Positions 1 through 6,434 of a DNA stretch of 10,808 bases are shown here, in pieces (positions within the stretch are counted from its first letter, which is position 1; each line of letters opens with the position of its first letter). Under the pieces are notes generated by a model, which made no database searches, was not told the origin of the DNA, and worked only from the letters and a program-made list of their open reading frames with translations. Origin of the DNA: Citricoccus sp. WCRC_4 (GTDB taxonomy: Bacteria > Actinomycetota > Actinomycetes > Actinomycetales > Micrococcaceae); contig JAPFFX010000362.1 of assembly GCA_026645375.1 (NCBI GenBank), forward strand, positions 1 to 10,808. Direction: 5' to 3'. A program made the position numbers and the translations under genes.

Positions 1-321
1 GAGGAGTTCGGCGAGGCGGTCGAGTCCATCGGCCTGCAGGGCGTCACCTACTCGGTGGGCTGGTCCGCGTGGCTGGACATCGCCGCGGCCGGGGTCTCCA
101 AGGCGTCCGGCCTGGAGGCACTGCGGGACCGCCTGGGCGTGCACATCGATGACACGGTGGCCGTGGGGGACGGGCGCAACGACATCGAGATGCTGGCCTG
201 GGCCGCCCGCGGGGTGGCCATGGGCCAGGCGCCGCCGGAGGTCATGAGGGTCGCGGACGAGGTCACCGGCCACGTCGAGGAGAACGGGGCCGCCGCGGTC
301 CTGCGCTCACTGCTCGACTGA
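1..321 (+). CDS. HAD-superfamily hydrolase, Cof-like, 3' end only
   Basis: The reading frame is open from base 1 and ends in TGA at 319-321, so this is the C-terminal 106 residues of a gene that begins outside the window. Residue 34 is the Lys of GVSKASGLE (HAD motif III), and VGDGRNDIEML at about 55-65 is motif IV, whose acidic residues bind Mg2+. The tail GVAMGQAPPEVMRVADEVT is typical of Cof/type IIB HAD phosphatases. Family members are cytoplasmic and usually dephosphorylate small metabolites such as sugar phosphates or flavin nucleotides. The substrate cannot be told from this fragment, and the nucleophile motif DxDGT and cap domain lie upstream. The gene converges on the SatD-like gene, with a hairpin between them. 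Confidence 0.9.
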   Translation, partial: EEFGEAVESIGLQGVTYSVGWSAWLDIAAAGVSKASGLEALRDRLGVHIDDTVAVGDGRNDIEMLAWAARGVAMGQAPPEVMRVADEVTGHVEENGAAAVLRSLLD

Positions 322-351
322 CGGACCGCTTCCCGGCGAGTCCACGGGGTC

Positions 352-381
352 GGGTCCAGGGGGAGCGTGGTCTCCTGACCC
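352..381. terminator. Candidate bidirectional hairpin terminator
   Basis: The left arm 352-362 (GGGTC, bulged C, AGGGG) pairs with the right arm 372-381 (CTCCTGACCC) around a 9-nt loop. This gives ten pairs including one G-U. It sits between two convergent stop codons (319-321 and 394-396), where a terminator serving both strands is expected. There is no T-tract, which is common for actinobacterial hairpins. The pairing was done by eye and no folding energy was calculated. Confidence 0.5.
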
Positions 382-393
382 CGCCGGCCCGGC

Positions 394-1047
394 TCAGGAT
401 CGGGACACCTCGGCCGCCTCCGCCAGGCCCAGGAGCCTGGCGGCGGCGGGGCGGCACGCGTGCTCCTCCGTCCAGAAGGAGCGCTGCACCGCCTTGGACA
501 CCGCCTGCACGGTGATCCCGAGTTCGGCGGCCACCAGCTTCTGCTGACCGCGCACGCCGGGGACCATGAGATCCAGCACGGCCCACTCCGCATCGGTCCG
601 CGTCAGCACCAGCTGCCCCACCAGCCGCAGCACGGCCTCGGCCTGGGCGGCGGCCTCCGCGTCGGGGCCGTCCACGGAGACGGGCACCCGCCCGGCCCTC
701 GCGGCCTCCTCCACCGCCCGGCGGGCGTAGACCAGGCCCGGCCCGCCGACCTCACGCAGCTCCTGGGTGTCCGGCAGCGCGCCGGGGATCACCGGGCCGT
801 CCGGGTCCGCAGGGTCCACCGCACCCACGGACCCGACCCCGATCCCGACGTTCCAGCGCCGCTCCCGCAGCGCACGCAGGGCGGCGTCCACGGCGGAGTC
901 GGGGTCGGCCACGAGGCCGATGGCCTCGTCGCCCACCGAGCGCTGGAACGGCAGCACGGTGCGCACGGGGCGCAGCGCGCGCAGCAGGTCGTGCACCATG
1001 TCCCCGACCTCCCGCGAATCACGCTGGTTGATCGTCAGGACGTACAT
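394..1047 (-). CDS. SatD-like protein with C-terminal helix-turn-helix
   Basis: This is a 217-residue cytoplasmic protein. The start YVLTINQRDSRE, followed by RSVGDEAIGLVADP (about 37-50) and WNVGIGVGSVG (about 65-75), resembles SatD-family proteins and the palm-fold layout of class III nucleotide cyclases. The catalytic residues of a cyclase cannot be assigned. The C-terminal part, about 150-200, contains GQQKLVAAELGITVQAVSKA, a clear helix-turn-helix with the turn at LGIT, so DNA binding is likely. It lies 12 nt downstream of ppa on the same strand and is probably co-transcribed. The 12 nt before the ATG are all pyrimidines with no Shine-Dalgarno (SD) sequence, so translation may be coupled to ppa. 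An internal ATG at 999-997 (Met17) has a good GGGAGG 8 nt upstream, but starting there would drop the conserved first strand; I prefer 1047. Exact function is unknown. Confidence 0.8.
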   Translation of the reverse strand: MYVLTINQRDSREVGDMVHDLLRALRPVRTVLPFQRSVGDEAIGLVADPDSAVDAALRALRERRWNVGIGVGSVGAVDPADPDGPVIPGALPDTQELREVGGPGLVYARRAVEEAARAGRVPVSVDGPDAEAAAQAEAVLRLVGQLVLTRTDAEWAVLDLMVPGVRGQQKLVAAELGITVQAVSKAVQRSFWTEEHACRPAAARLLGLAEAAEVSRS

Positions 1048-1059
1048 GGAGGGGGAGGA

Positions 1060-1653
1060 TCAGCCCTGGCGGCCCTGCGGGACGTCGGCCTCAGGGCCCT
1101 CCTCGGCGGCCGGCTCGGGCTCCTCGGTCTCCACCTCGCGGCCCTGCGGCTCGTCGGTGGGCGTGTGCTCCCCGGCGGCGTCGAAGCGCTCGATGGAGGC
1201 GGCCAGCTCGGCCTCGGCCGCCTCGCGGCCCTCCCAGCCGTCGGCCTTGACCCACTTGCCCGGCTCCAGGTCCTTGTACCGGGTGAAGAAGTGCTCGATC
1301 TCCTTCTTCAGCCACTCGTCGATGTCCTCGAGCTCCTGGATGTGGTCGAAGCGCTTGTCCGCCGGGACGCAGATCAGCTTGGCGTCGCCGCCGCCGTCGT
1401 CGGTCATGTTGAACACGCCGATCGGGCGGGCCTCGACGATCACGCCGGGCACCAGGTCGAAGTCGGGCAGGTAGACCAGGGCGTCCAGCGGGTCGCCGTC
1501 CTCGCCCAGGGTGTTCTCGAAGTAGCCGTAGTGGGTCGGGTACTGCATCGAGGTGAACAGGACACGGTCCAGGCGCAACCGGCCGGTCTCGTGGTCGAAC
1601 TCGTACTTGACCCGGGAGGCGGCCGGAATCTCGATGGTGACGTCATGGATCAT
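1060..1653 (-). CDS. ppa: Inorganic pyrophosphatase, family I, with acidic C-terminal tail
   Basis: This cytoplasmic Mg2+-dependent enzyme hydrolyses diphosphate to two phosphates and so pulls biosynthetic reactions forward. It has 197 residues. The family signature EDGDPLDALVYLP supplies metal ligands D52, D54 and D57. The second metal/phosphate cluster DDGGGDAKLICVP gives D85, D90 and K92, with spacing matching E. coli Asp97, Asp102 and Lys104. MQYPTHYGYF (36-45) is also family-typical. The open frame runs far upstream to 2217, but the start at 1653 is chosen because AAGGAG lies 9 nt before it and MIHDVTIEIP is the usual N terminus. Actinobacterial relatives end near residue 165-170. Here a Glu/Pro-rich tail of about 35 residues (from about AGEHTP on) is added and is probably disordered. 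dacB is divergent, as in M. tuberculosis. Confidence 0.96.
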   Translation of the reverse strand: MIHDVTIEIPAASRVKYEFDHETGRLRLDRVLFTSMQYPTHYGYFENTLGEDGDPLDALVYLPDFDLVPGVIVEARPIGVFNMTDDGGGDAKLICVPADKRFDHIQELEDIDEWLKKEIEHFFTRYKDLEPGKWVKADGWEGREAAEAELAASIERFDAAGEHTPTDEPQGREVETEEPEPAAEEGPEADVPQGRQG

Positions 1654-1662
1654 GTCAGCGGG

Positions 1663-1668
1663 CTCCTT
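1663..1668 (-). promoter_or_regulatory. Shine-Dalgarno AAGGAG for ppa
   Basis: On the minus strand AAGGAG ends 9 nt before the ATG at 1653. It decides the ppa start against the longer open frame and against the upstream in-frame Met codon at about 1677. Confidence 0.8.
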
Positions 1669-1724
1669 GGAGTGCATGGAGGTCAGGTTCGGAGCCGCAC
1701 CCCGCGGCACGGCATCTCGAAACA

Positions 1725-1734
1725 AGGGTATCCT
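1725..1734. promoter_or_regulatory. Overlapping back-to-back -10-like elements between ppa and dacB
   Basis: The plus strand has TATCCT (1729-1734) facing dacB, and the minus strand has TACCCT (1730-1725) facing ppa. Both fit TANNNT and overlap by 2 bp. Predicted leaders would be roughly 75 and 65 nt. Neither has a recognisable -35 hexamer at 16-18 nt, so this is only a plausible position for the two divergent promoters in this 163-bp gap. Confidence 0.3.
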
Positions 1735-1803
1735 CCGGTCAGGCGGGTCCGGTCCCGGCCCGCCCATCGCCGCGAGCGTGACGCACGCACTCGTACGCCT
1801 CCC

Positions 1804-1809
1804 AGGAAG
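1804..1809 (+). promoter_or_regulatory. Shine-Dalgarno AGGAAG for dacB
   Basis: AGGAAG ends 7 nt before the GTG at 1817. It supports that GTG rather than the far-upstream ATG at 1553, which would lie inside the divergent ppa gene. Confidence 0.65.
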
Positions 1810-1816
1810 CCCGACC

Positions 1817-3403
1817 GTGACCTCTCGACCCCCACGACGCCGGCCCGCCGCGCGCACGATCCCGCGCACCCTGGGTGCCGCGCTGGCCCTGTTGCTCGCC
1901 GGCACCGTGACCGGTTGCGAGGTGCAGGGCGCCGGCCCGGTGTCCGGTGCCGCCCCGTCCGGACCGTCACCGGCCCTGGTCGTCTCCTCCACGCCCCCTT
2001 CGGGCGCCCCGTCCTCTCCGTCCTCTCCGTCCTCCCCGTCCTTCGAGGCCTCCCCGGACCGCCCCGCGGTCACGCATCCCGGCCGCCCCGGCGAGGGAGT
2101 GTCCACGCTGGCCGCGGTGCTCGGGCTCTCGGACCTCACCGCGCTGCTGGACCCGATGCCGGACCCGGAGGTCCTCGCCTCCGCGCTGGATGCGGCGCTG
2201 ACGGTGTCCTCGGGCACGATGTCCGCGGCCGTCGTCGACGCCCTGACCGGTGAGGTCCTCTACGACCGCTCGGCCGACGAGCCCGCGGTGCCGGCCTCCG
2301 CGGTCAAGATCCTCACCGGTCTCGCGGCCCTGGAGGTCCTGGGCCCGGACCACCGCTACACCACCGGCGCCGTCGCCCTGCCCGGGCACGTGGGAGACCG
2401 GGACGTGACCCACGTGGTGCTCGATGCCGGCGGCGACGTGCTGCTCGGCACCGGGGACAACGCGACGTCCACCGACGGGCGGGCCGGTCTCGGGACGCTG
2501 GCCCGGCAGGCCGCCGAGGAACTCTCCTCACGCGGTACCTCCGGAACGGTGACCGTTCGCCTGGACGACTCCGGGTACACGGGCCCGGAGGCCTCCCCGG
2601 ACTGGAGCCCGGACATCGTCCCCTCGGGCAACGTCTCCGCCGTGCAGCCGATCGCCACCCACGGCGGGCGCCCCTTCGCGGGAGCCGGCACCAACCGCCT
2701 GCACGACCCGGCGCTGTACGCGGCCGAGGTCTTCCGGGACCATCTCGCCCGGCACGCCCACGACCTGGGCCTCAAGGTCCAGGTGGCCGACGCCGTCGGG
2801 CGCCTGTCCCTACGGGGGCGGGGGAGCGAGCTGGCGAGCGTGACGTCGGCCACCGTGGCCCAGCAGGTGACCCACATGCTCAAGACCTCGGACAACCAGG
2901 TGGCCGAGGCGACCGGTCGCAACCTGGCACTGGCCGCCGGCCAGGACGGCAGTTTCGACGGCGCCTCCCGCGCGATCGAGGAGGCCGTGTCCGGGCTGGG
3001 GGTGGACACGGCCGGACTGGACCTCGTGGACGCCTCGGGGCTCTCCGGCAGGAACCGGGTCTCCCCCCTCCAGCTGACCGAGTCGCTCGGGATGGCCGCC
3101 GGGGATCCCGCGCTGGAGGCAGCGGCCACCGGACTGCCGGTGGCCGGCAAGGAGGGCACCCTCGAGCACCGGATGGTCGGCACCCCGGCCCAGGACGTGG
3201 TCCGGGCCAAGACCGGGACGCTCAGCTCGGTGGCGTCGCTGACCGGCACGGTGAAGACCGCGGACGAGCGGCAGCTGGTGTTCAGCTTCATCGCCAACGA
3301 CCAACCGGGTGTCCTGACCGACGCCCGCTTCGCCGTGGACCGCGCCGCGGTGCTGCTGGCCGGTTGCGGGTGCCGCGCGGGCGCGGCAGACCCGGGGCAG
3401 TAG
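1817..3403 (+). CDS. dacB: D-alanyl-D-alanine carboxypeptidase/endopeptidase, PBP4 (peptidase S13), predicted lipoprotein
   Basis: This 528-residue penicillin-binding protein trims or cleaves peptidoglycan stem peptides outside the membrane. The catalytic motifs are all present: SAVK at 161-164 (nucleophile S161, base K164), SDN at 358-360 and KTGTL at 465-469. The N terminus has basic residues, then LGAALALLLAGTVTGC, a lipobox with Cys34 as the probable lipidated residue. A Ser/Pro/Gly linker (about 45-90, with SPSSPSSPS) leads to the enzyme domain. A GTG start with an SD sequence is chosen because it gives a correctly sized lipoprotein signal. The Met at 1553 would add about 88 residues of ppa shadow. 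Its position divergent from ppa is conserved in actinobacteria. The kinase gene follows after 4 nt, so the two probably form one operon. Confidence 0.93.
   Translation: MTSRPPRRRPAARTIPRTLGAALALLLAGTVTGCEVQGAGPVSGAAPSGPSPALVVSSTPPSGAPSSPSSPSSPSFEASPDRPAVTHPGRPGEGVSTLAAVLGLSDLTALLDPMPDPEVLASALDAALTVSSGTMSAAVVDALTGEVLYDRSADEPAVPASAVKILTGLAALEVLGPDHRYTTGAVALPGHVGDRDVTHVVLDAGGDVLLGTGDNATSTDGRAGLGTLARQAAEELSSRGTSGTVTVRLDDSGYTGPEASPDWSPDIVPSGNVSAVQPIATHGGRPFAGAGTNRLHDPALYAAEVFRDHLARHAHDLGLKVQVADAVGRLSLRGRGSELASVTSATVAQQVTHMLKTSDNQVAEATGRNLALAAGQDGSFDGASRAIEEAVSGLGVDTAGLDLVDASGLSGRNRVSPLQLTESLGMAAGDPALEAAATGLPVAGKEGTLEHRMVGTPAQDVVRAKTGTLSSVASLTGTVKTADERQLVFSFIANDQPGVLTDARFAVDRAAVLLAGCGCRAGAADPGQ
2011..2037 (+). 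repeat. Three 9-bp tandem repeats in the dacB linker
   Basis: GTCCTCTCC occurs at 2011-2019 and 2020-2028 and as GTCCTCCCC at 2029-2037. The repeat is in frame and encodes the SPSSPSSPS segment of the flexible linker between lipid anchor and enzyme. Such tracts change length by slippage. Confidence 0.7.
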
Positions 3404-3407
3404 GGGC

Positions 3408-4964
3408 ATGGGCCAGGTGATCGCGGGCCGCTTCGAGCTGGCGGACCACATCGCCTCCGGGGGGTCCGGGTCGATCTGGGCCGCATGGGACCGGCGCCGC
3501 GAGCAGTGGTGTGCGGCGAAGGTGCTGCGGCACAAGGACTCCGGTGAGTTGCTGCGCTTCGTCCGCGAACAGGGCATCCAGCTCGACCACCGCCACCTGG
3601 CCACGCCCTACGGCTGGGCCGCCGAGGACGCGGACGTGGCGATCTCGATGCCGTTGGTGGCCGGCGGCACCCTGGACACCGCGCTGGGCGACCACGGCGC
3701 GTTCTCCTCCGCCCTCGCGGCCCGGATGCTGCTGCAGCTGCTGGACGCGCTCGACCACGTGCACCACTCCGGCTGGATCCACCGGGACGTCAAGCCGGCG
3801 AACATCCTGCTGGAGCCCACGGGGGAGGGCACGCCGCACCTGCGGCTGGGTGACTTCGGGATCGCCGTGCGGGAGGACGACCCGCGGTTCACCACGCTCG
3901 GGTGGGTGAACGGCACACCCGGGTACCTGGCACCCGAGGCGATGGACCTCGCGGCCCCGGCGCCCGCGCAGGACCTGTACGCGGCCGGCGTCGTGGCACT
4001 GCGCATGCTGGATCCCACGGTGCGGGGCGAACGCGGGCTGGAGGCCGCCGTCCGGGACCCGCGCCGGACGCTGTCCCGGATCGAGGGGGTCGATCCACGC
4101 CTCGCCTCCGTGGTGGCCGGGCTGCTCGACGAGGACCCTGCCGACCGGGTCGCGGCCGCCGAACGGGCCCCGCGCACCCTGGACGTCCTCGCCACCCCGC
4201 AGACGGAGGTCGGCGGGTACCTCACGGCGGCGGGCGAGCCGTTCGCGGTGTTCCGCCAGGTCCAGGCCGGGGGGACGGCGGGGACCACCGCGGGCCAGCG
4301 CGGGGTCGGCCGGGCCGGAGACGCGGTCCCGGAACCGGGCCCGACGGCGGCTCCCGAACCGTCCGCGGACGCCGTGCCCCGGGTGCCCGCGCCGCCGGTC
4401 AGGACCCCGCGGGTCGGCAGTACGCCCCCGACGGGCCAGGCGTCGGACGCCGGTGAGGATGACGGGGGCCGGGTCCGGAGCGTCGGTGCCGTCCTGCCGT
4501 GGGCCATGGTGCTGCTGGGCGTCGTGGCCCTGGTGGTGGCCGCCGTCCTGCTCTGGCCGGACGGCGAGCGTGCAGGGCCCGGCGCCGACCAGGGGGCCGG
4601 GACCGACCAGGGGGCCGGGCCCGGGCAAGGCGTCGAGGCGGAGCAGGGCGCCGAGGCGGAGCAGGGCGCTGGGGCGGAGCAGGGCGCTGGGGCGGAGCAG
4701 AGCGGCGGGAGCAGGCAGGGCGGCGGTGCGACGCCGACGTCACGGGGCACCGGCACCGCACCATCGGCGAGGTCGTCCCCGGCCTCCGACCCGGAGCATG
4801 CGGGGCCCTCCGGACGGTCCGGGGCGCCGGTCATCACCAGTTCCGTCCGCGCCGGCGATGACTGCACCGCCCTGGAACGCGGACTGGTCGTCACCGGCGC
4901 CGACGGGCGGCGACTGGTGTGCGTGGAGGACGGCGGGGGACTGGCCTGGGAGGCGGAGGACTGA
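3408..4964 (+). CDS. Transmembrane Ser/Thr protein kinase (Hanks type) with repeat stalk
   Basis: This is a 518-residue kinase. Its cytoplasmic catalytic domain (about 8-265) has the glycine loop IASGGSGSIW (15-24; the first Gly of the usual motif is Ala16), ATP-binding Lys38 in AAKVL, the catalytic loop HRDVKPAN (125-132, base D127), DFG at 149-151, GTPGYLAPE ending at E177, and Thr candidates for activation-loop phosphorylation in FTTLGW. All catalytic residues are present, so it should be active. A Pro/Ala/Gly linker leads to one membrane helix (about 361-383). Outside lie seven hexapeptide repeats (393-434) and a short tail with C486 and C505 (DDCTALERG ... RRLVCVEDGGGLAW), likely disulfide-linked. 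The ATG is 4 nt after the dacB stop with only a weak GGGG-type SD, suggesting coupling. The partner is unknown, but pairing with a carboxypeptidase suggests envelope sensing. No PASTA repeats are present, so it is not PknB. Confidence 0.93.
   Translation: MGQVIAGRFELADHIASGGSGSIWAAWDRRREQWCAAKVLRHKDSGELLRFVREQGIQLDHRHLATPYGWAAEDADVAISMPLVAGGTLDTALGDHGAFSSALAARMLLQLLDALDHVHHSGWIHRDVKPANILLEPTGEGTPHLRLGDFGIAVREDDPRFTTLGWVNGTPGYLAPEAMDLAAPAPAQDLYAAGVVALRMLDPTVRGERGLEAAVRDPRRTLSRIEGVDPRLASVVAGLLDEDPADRVAAAERAPRTLDVLATPQTEVGGYLTAAGEPFAVFRQVQAGGTAGTTAGQRGVGRAGDAVPEPGPTAAPEPSADAVPRVPAPPVRTPRVGSTPPTGQASDAGEDDGGRVRSVGAVLPWAMVLLGVVALVVAAVLLWPDGERAGPGADQGAGTDQGAGPGQGVEAEQGAEAEQGAGAEQGAGAEQSGGSRQGGGATPTSRGTGTAPSARSSPASDPEHAGPSGRSGAPVITSSVRAGDDCTALERGLVVTGADGRRLVCVEDGGGLAWEAED
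4584..4709 (+). repeat. Seven in-frame 18-bp repeats in the kinase gene
   Basis: Seven consecutive 18-bp units encode the hexapeptides ADQGAG, TDQGAG, PGQGVE, AEQGAE, AEQGAG, AEQGAG and AEQSGG. The last four (4638-4709) are near identical in DNA: units 5 and 6 match exactly and unit 4 differs at two bases. The first two also resemble each other, while the third has diverged. This looks like recent expansion by slippage or recombination. The repeats form the stalk just outside the membrane helix. Confidence 0.88.
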
Positions 4965-4975
4965 ACGGCAGGCGC

Positions 4976-5013
4976 CCCACCGGTGGTCCCGGTCGCCCGG
5001 GAGCACCGGTGGG
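4976..5013. terminator. Large bidirectional hairpin between convergent units
   Basis: The arms CCCACCGGTG (4976-4985) and CACCGGTGGG (5004-5013) are perfectly complementary. Inside them TCCCGG (4987-4992) pairs with CCGGGA (4997-5002) around the tetraloop TCGC, with a single G-G mismatch between the two stems. This gives 16 pairs in 38 nt. It lies between the kinase stop (4964) and the stop of the minus-strand gene (5085), so it can serve both. No T-tract follows on either side. Confidence 0.8.
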
Positions 5014-5084
5014 ACCCGACGCTCAGGAGTCCGAGATGCTCAGGACCTGACCCTCAGGACCTGGCGTTGAGGAACCGCTCGCGC

Positions 5085-6434
5085 TCAGGCGCTGCGCCGG
5101 CGCCGCAGCAACAGCCAGGCGATGCCGGTCAGCACGGCGCCCAGCCCGACCCCGCCCAGCAGGGCACCGAGCTCGGTGCTGGACGGGAGCCATCCGCCGT
5201 TCCGGGCGCCCGCGGCCTGGGCGTCCTCGCCGTCCGCGGAGCCTCCGGCGGCGAGGGTCTGCTCGTCCTGGGCCGCCGCCAGCCACTCGGTCGCACCGGC
5301 GGCTTCGCCCGAGAGGGACACGGCCAGCTCGTAGCGGAACGGTTCGGTCCCCTCCCGGCCGCCACGGGCCTCGGACCCGGTGACCACGATGTAGTAGTCG
5401 CCGGCGAACCGCAGCGCGCCGTAGGAATACGAGCCGTAATTGTCCGCGCTCACGGGCACGGCGGTGGACCGGGTGAGGGTGGCCCCGTTGTCCGTATAGG
5501 AGATGCCCTGGTCCCCCAGCATCCGGGGGTCGCCCAGAAGCGGGTCGTGGGCCGAGGTCCGGATCTCGCGGACGCGCGCTTGCTGGTTGTTGCCGGACGA
5601 GAGGCGGTAGCTCAGGCGCTGGCCGTACTCGACCGGGACCCGGAAGTAGGACGCCTCCCGGGGCTGCAGTTCGGCGGAGTAGACCTGGCCCGCGGTGATC
5701 TCGGTGGCCGTGCCGAACGACCGCCCGCCGGTCACGGGCCTCGCCTCGCCGGTGACCGTCACGGATTCCGGAGGGAGGTCCTCCGAGGGGGCCTCGGCCA
5801 GCCCGGACTCGTCCACCGGGGGCTCCACCCAGAACCGCAGTTCCACGGCCACGGGGTCGTCCGCCAGCCATTCGCCGCTACGGCTCACCTGGGCCACGAC
5901 CACGCCGGACCCATCCTCGAAGCATCCGTGGGAACCGGCCTCCATGGGATCCGTGGCCGTCTTGGCGACCGGCACCGCACCGGTCGTCATCGAGACGTTG
6001 TCCGCGACCGGGGGTCCGCACTGCTCGCCCTGCAGGTTCACGAACTCCACGGTGAGCTCGGCCCAGTCCGTGCCGCGCGGGTCGGCGTGGGGGTCGGCGG
6101 CCAGGACGGCCGCGGCGTGCGCCCGCTCTCCGTCCTGGAGCGCCGGCAGCCGGTAGAACCGGGTCGAGACCGCCGGTGAGGAGGCCTCCTCGCTGGTCTG
6201 CAGGGTGTCCTGGTAGAGGCCGGGTTCCACCTCGACGGCGTCGGCCAGGCTCTCCCCGCCCGTGACCTGGGTGCCCGAGGGCTGATACGGGGTGACCTGG
6301 GTGGCGGGCGCGGAGCCCTTCTCGGTGTCGGGAGCCGGCGTGGCAGCCAGCGCCGGAGCGCCGACCCAGGCCGTCAGGGCCAGGGTGAGGCCGAGGGCTG
6401 TCAGCGTGCGGGTGGGACGGTCGCTGGTGCTCAT
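5085..6434 (-). CDS. Secreted, membrane-anchored paralogue of the VWA protein ectodomain
   Basis: This protein of 449 residues belongs to no family I can name. The N-terminal signal peptide (hydrophobic core about 11-29, likely cleavage near ALA-ATP at 30-31) and the C-terminal helix LGALLGGVGLGAVLTGIAWL (about 422-441) followed by RRRR give an outside domain with a very short cytoplasmic tail. Residues about 50-375 align by eye with about 258-582 of the VWA protein encoded just upstream: shared VTGGE, RFY, GERAH, GCF(E/Q)DG, EL(R/K)F, YGQRL, GDYY and YELA blocks. The second half (EASYFRVPVEYGQRLSYRL ... GDYYIVVTG) resembles a PPC-type beta-sandwich. Two cysteines (EQC, HGCF) are conserved with the paralogue and may form a disulfide. 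It has no VWA domain. Its ATG overlaps the upstream TGA (TGATG), so translation is coupled. An accessory role to the VWA protein is inferred. Confidence 0.85.
   Translation of the reverse strand: MSTSDRPTRTLTALGLTLALTAWVGAPALAATPAPDTEKGSAPATQVTPYQPSGTQVTGGESLADAVEVEPGLYQDTLQTSEEASSPAVSTRFYRLPALQDGERAHAAAVLAADPHADPRGTDWAELTVEFVNLQGEQCGPPVADNVSMTTGAVPVAKTATDPMEAGSHGCFEDGSGVVVAQVSRSGEWLADDPVAVELRFWVEPPVDESGLAEAPSEDLPPESVTVTGEARPVTGGRSFGTATEITAGQVYSAELQPREASYFRVPVEYGQRLSYRLSSGNNQQARVREIRTSAHDPLLGDPRMLGDQGISYTDNGATLTRSTAVPVSADNYGSYSYGALRFAGDYYIVVTGSEARGGREGTEPFRYELAVSLSGEAAGATEWLAAAQDEQTLAAGGSADGEDAQAAGARNGGWLPSSTELGALLGGVGLGAVLTGIAWLLLRRRRSA

Noticed and set aside
1654..2217. Upstream extension of ppa into a 385-residue protein
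   Set aside because: The extension overlaps dacB and lacks domain similarity; AAGGAG 9 nt before 1653 fixes the ppa start.
460..2253. Long plus-strand open frame of 597 codons across the minus-strand SatD-like and ppa genes
   Set aside because: It is antisense to two well-supported genes, is His/Gly/Leu/Val-rich without domains, and is a typical G+C-bias shadow.
3408..4964. Assigning the kinase as PknB
   Set aside because: PASTA repeats and the division-gene context are absent, and the outside region is a hexapeptide stalk with a Cys-pair tail.
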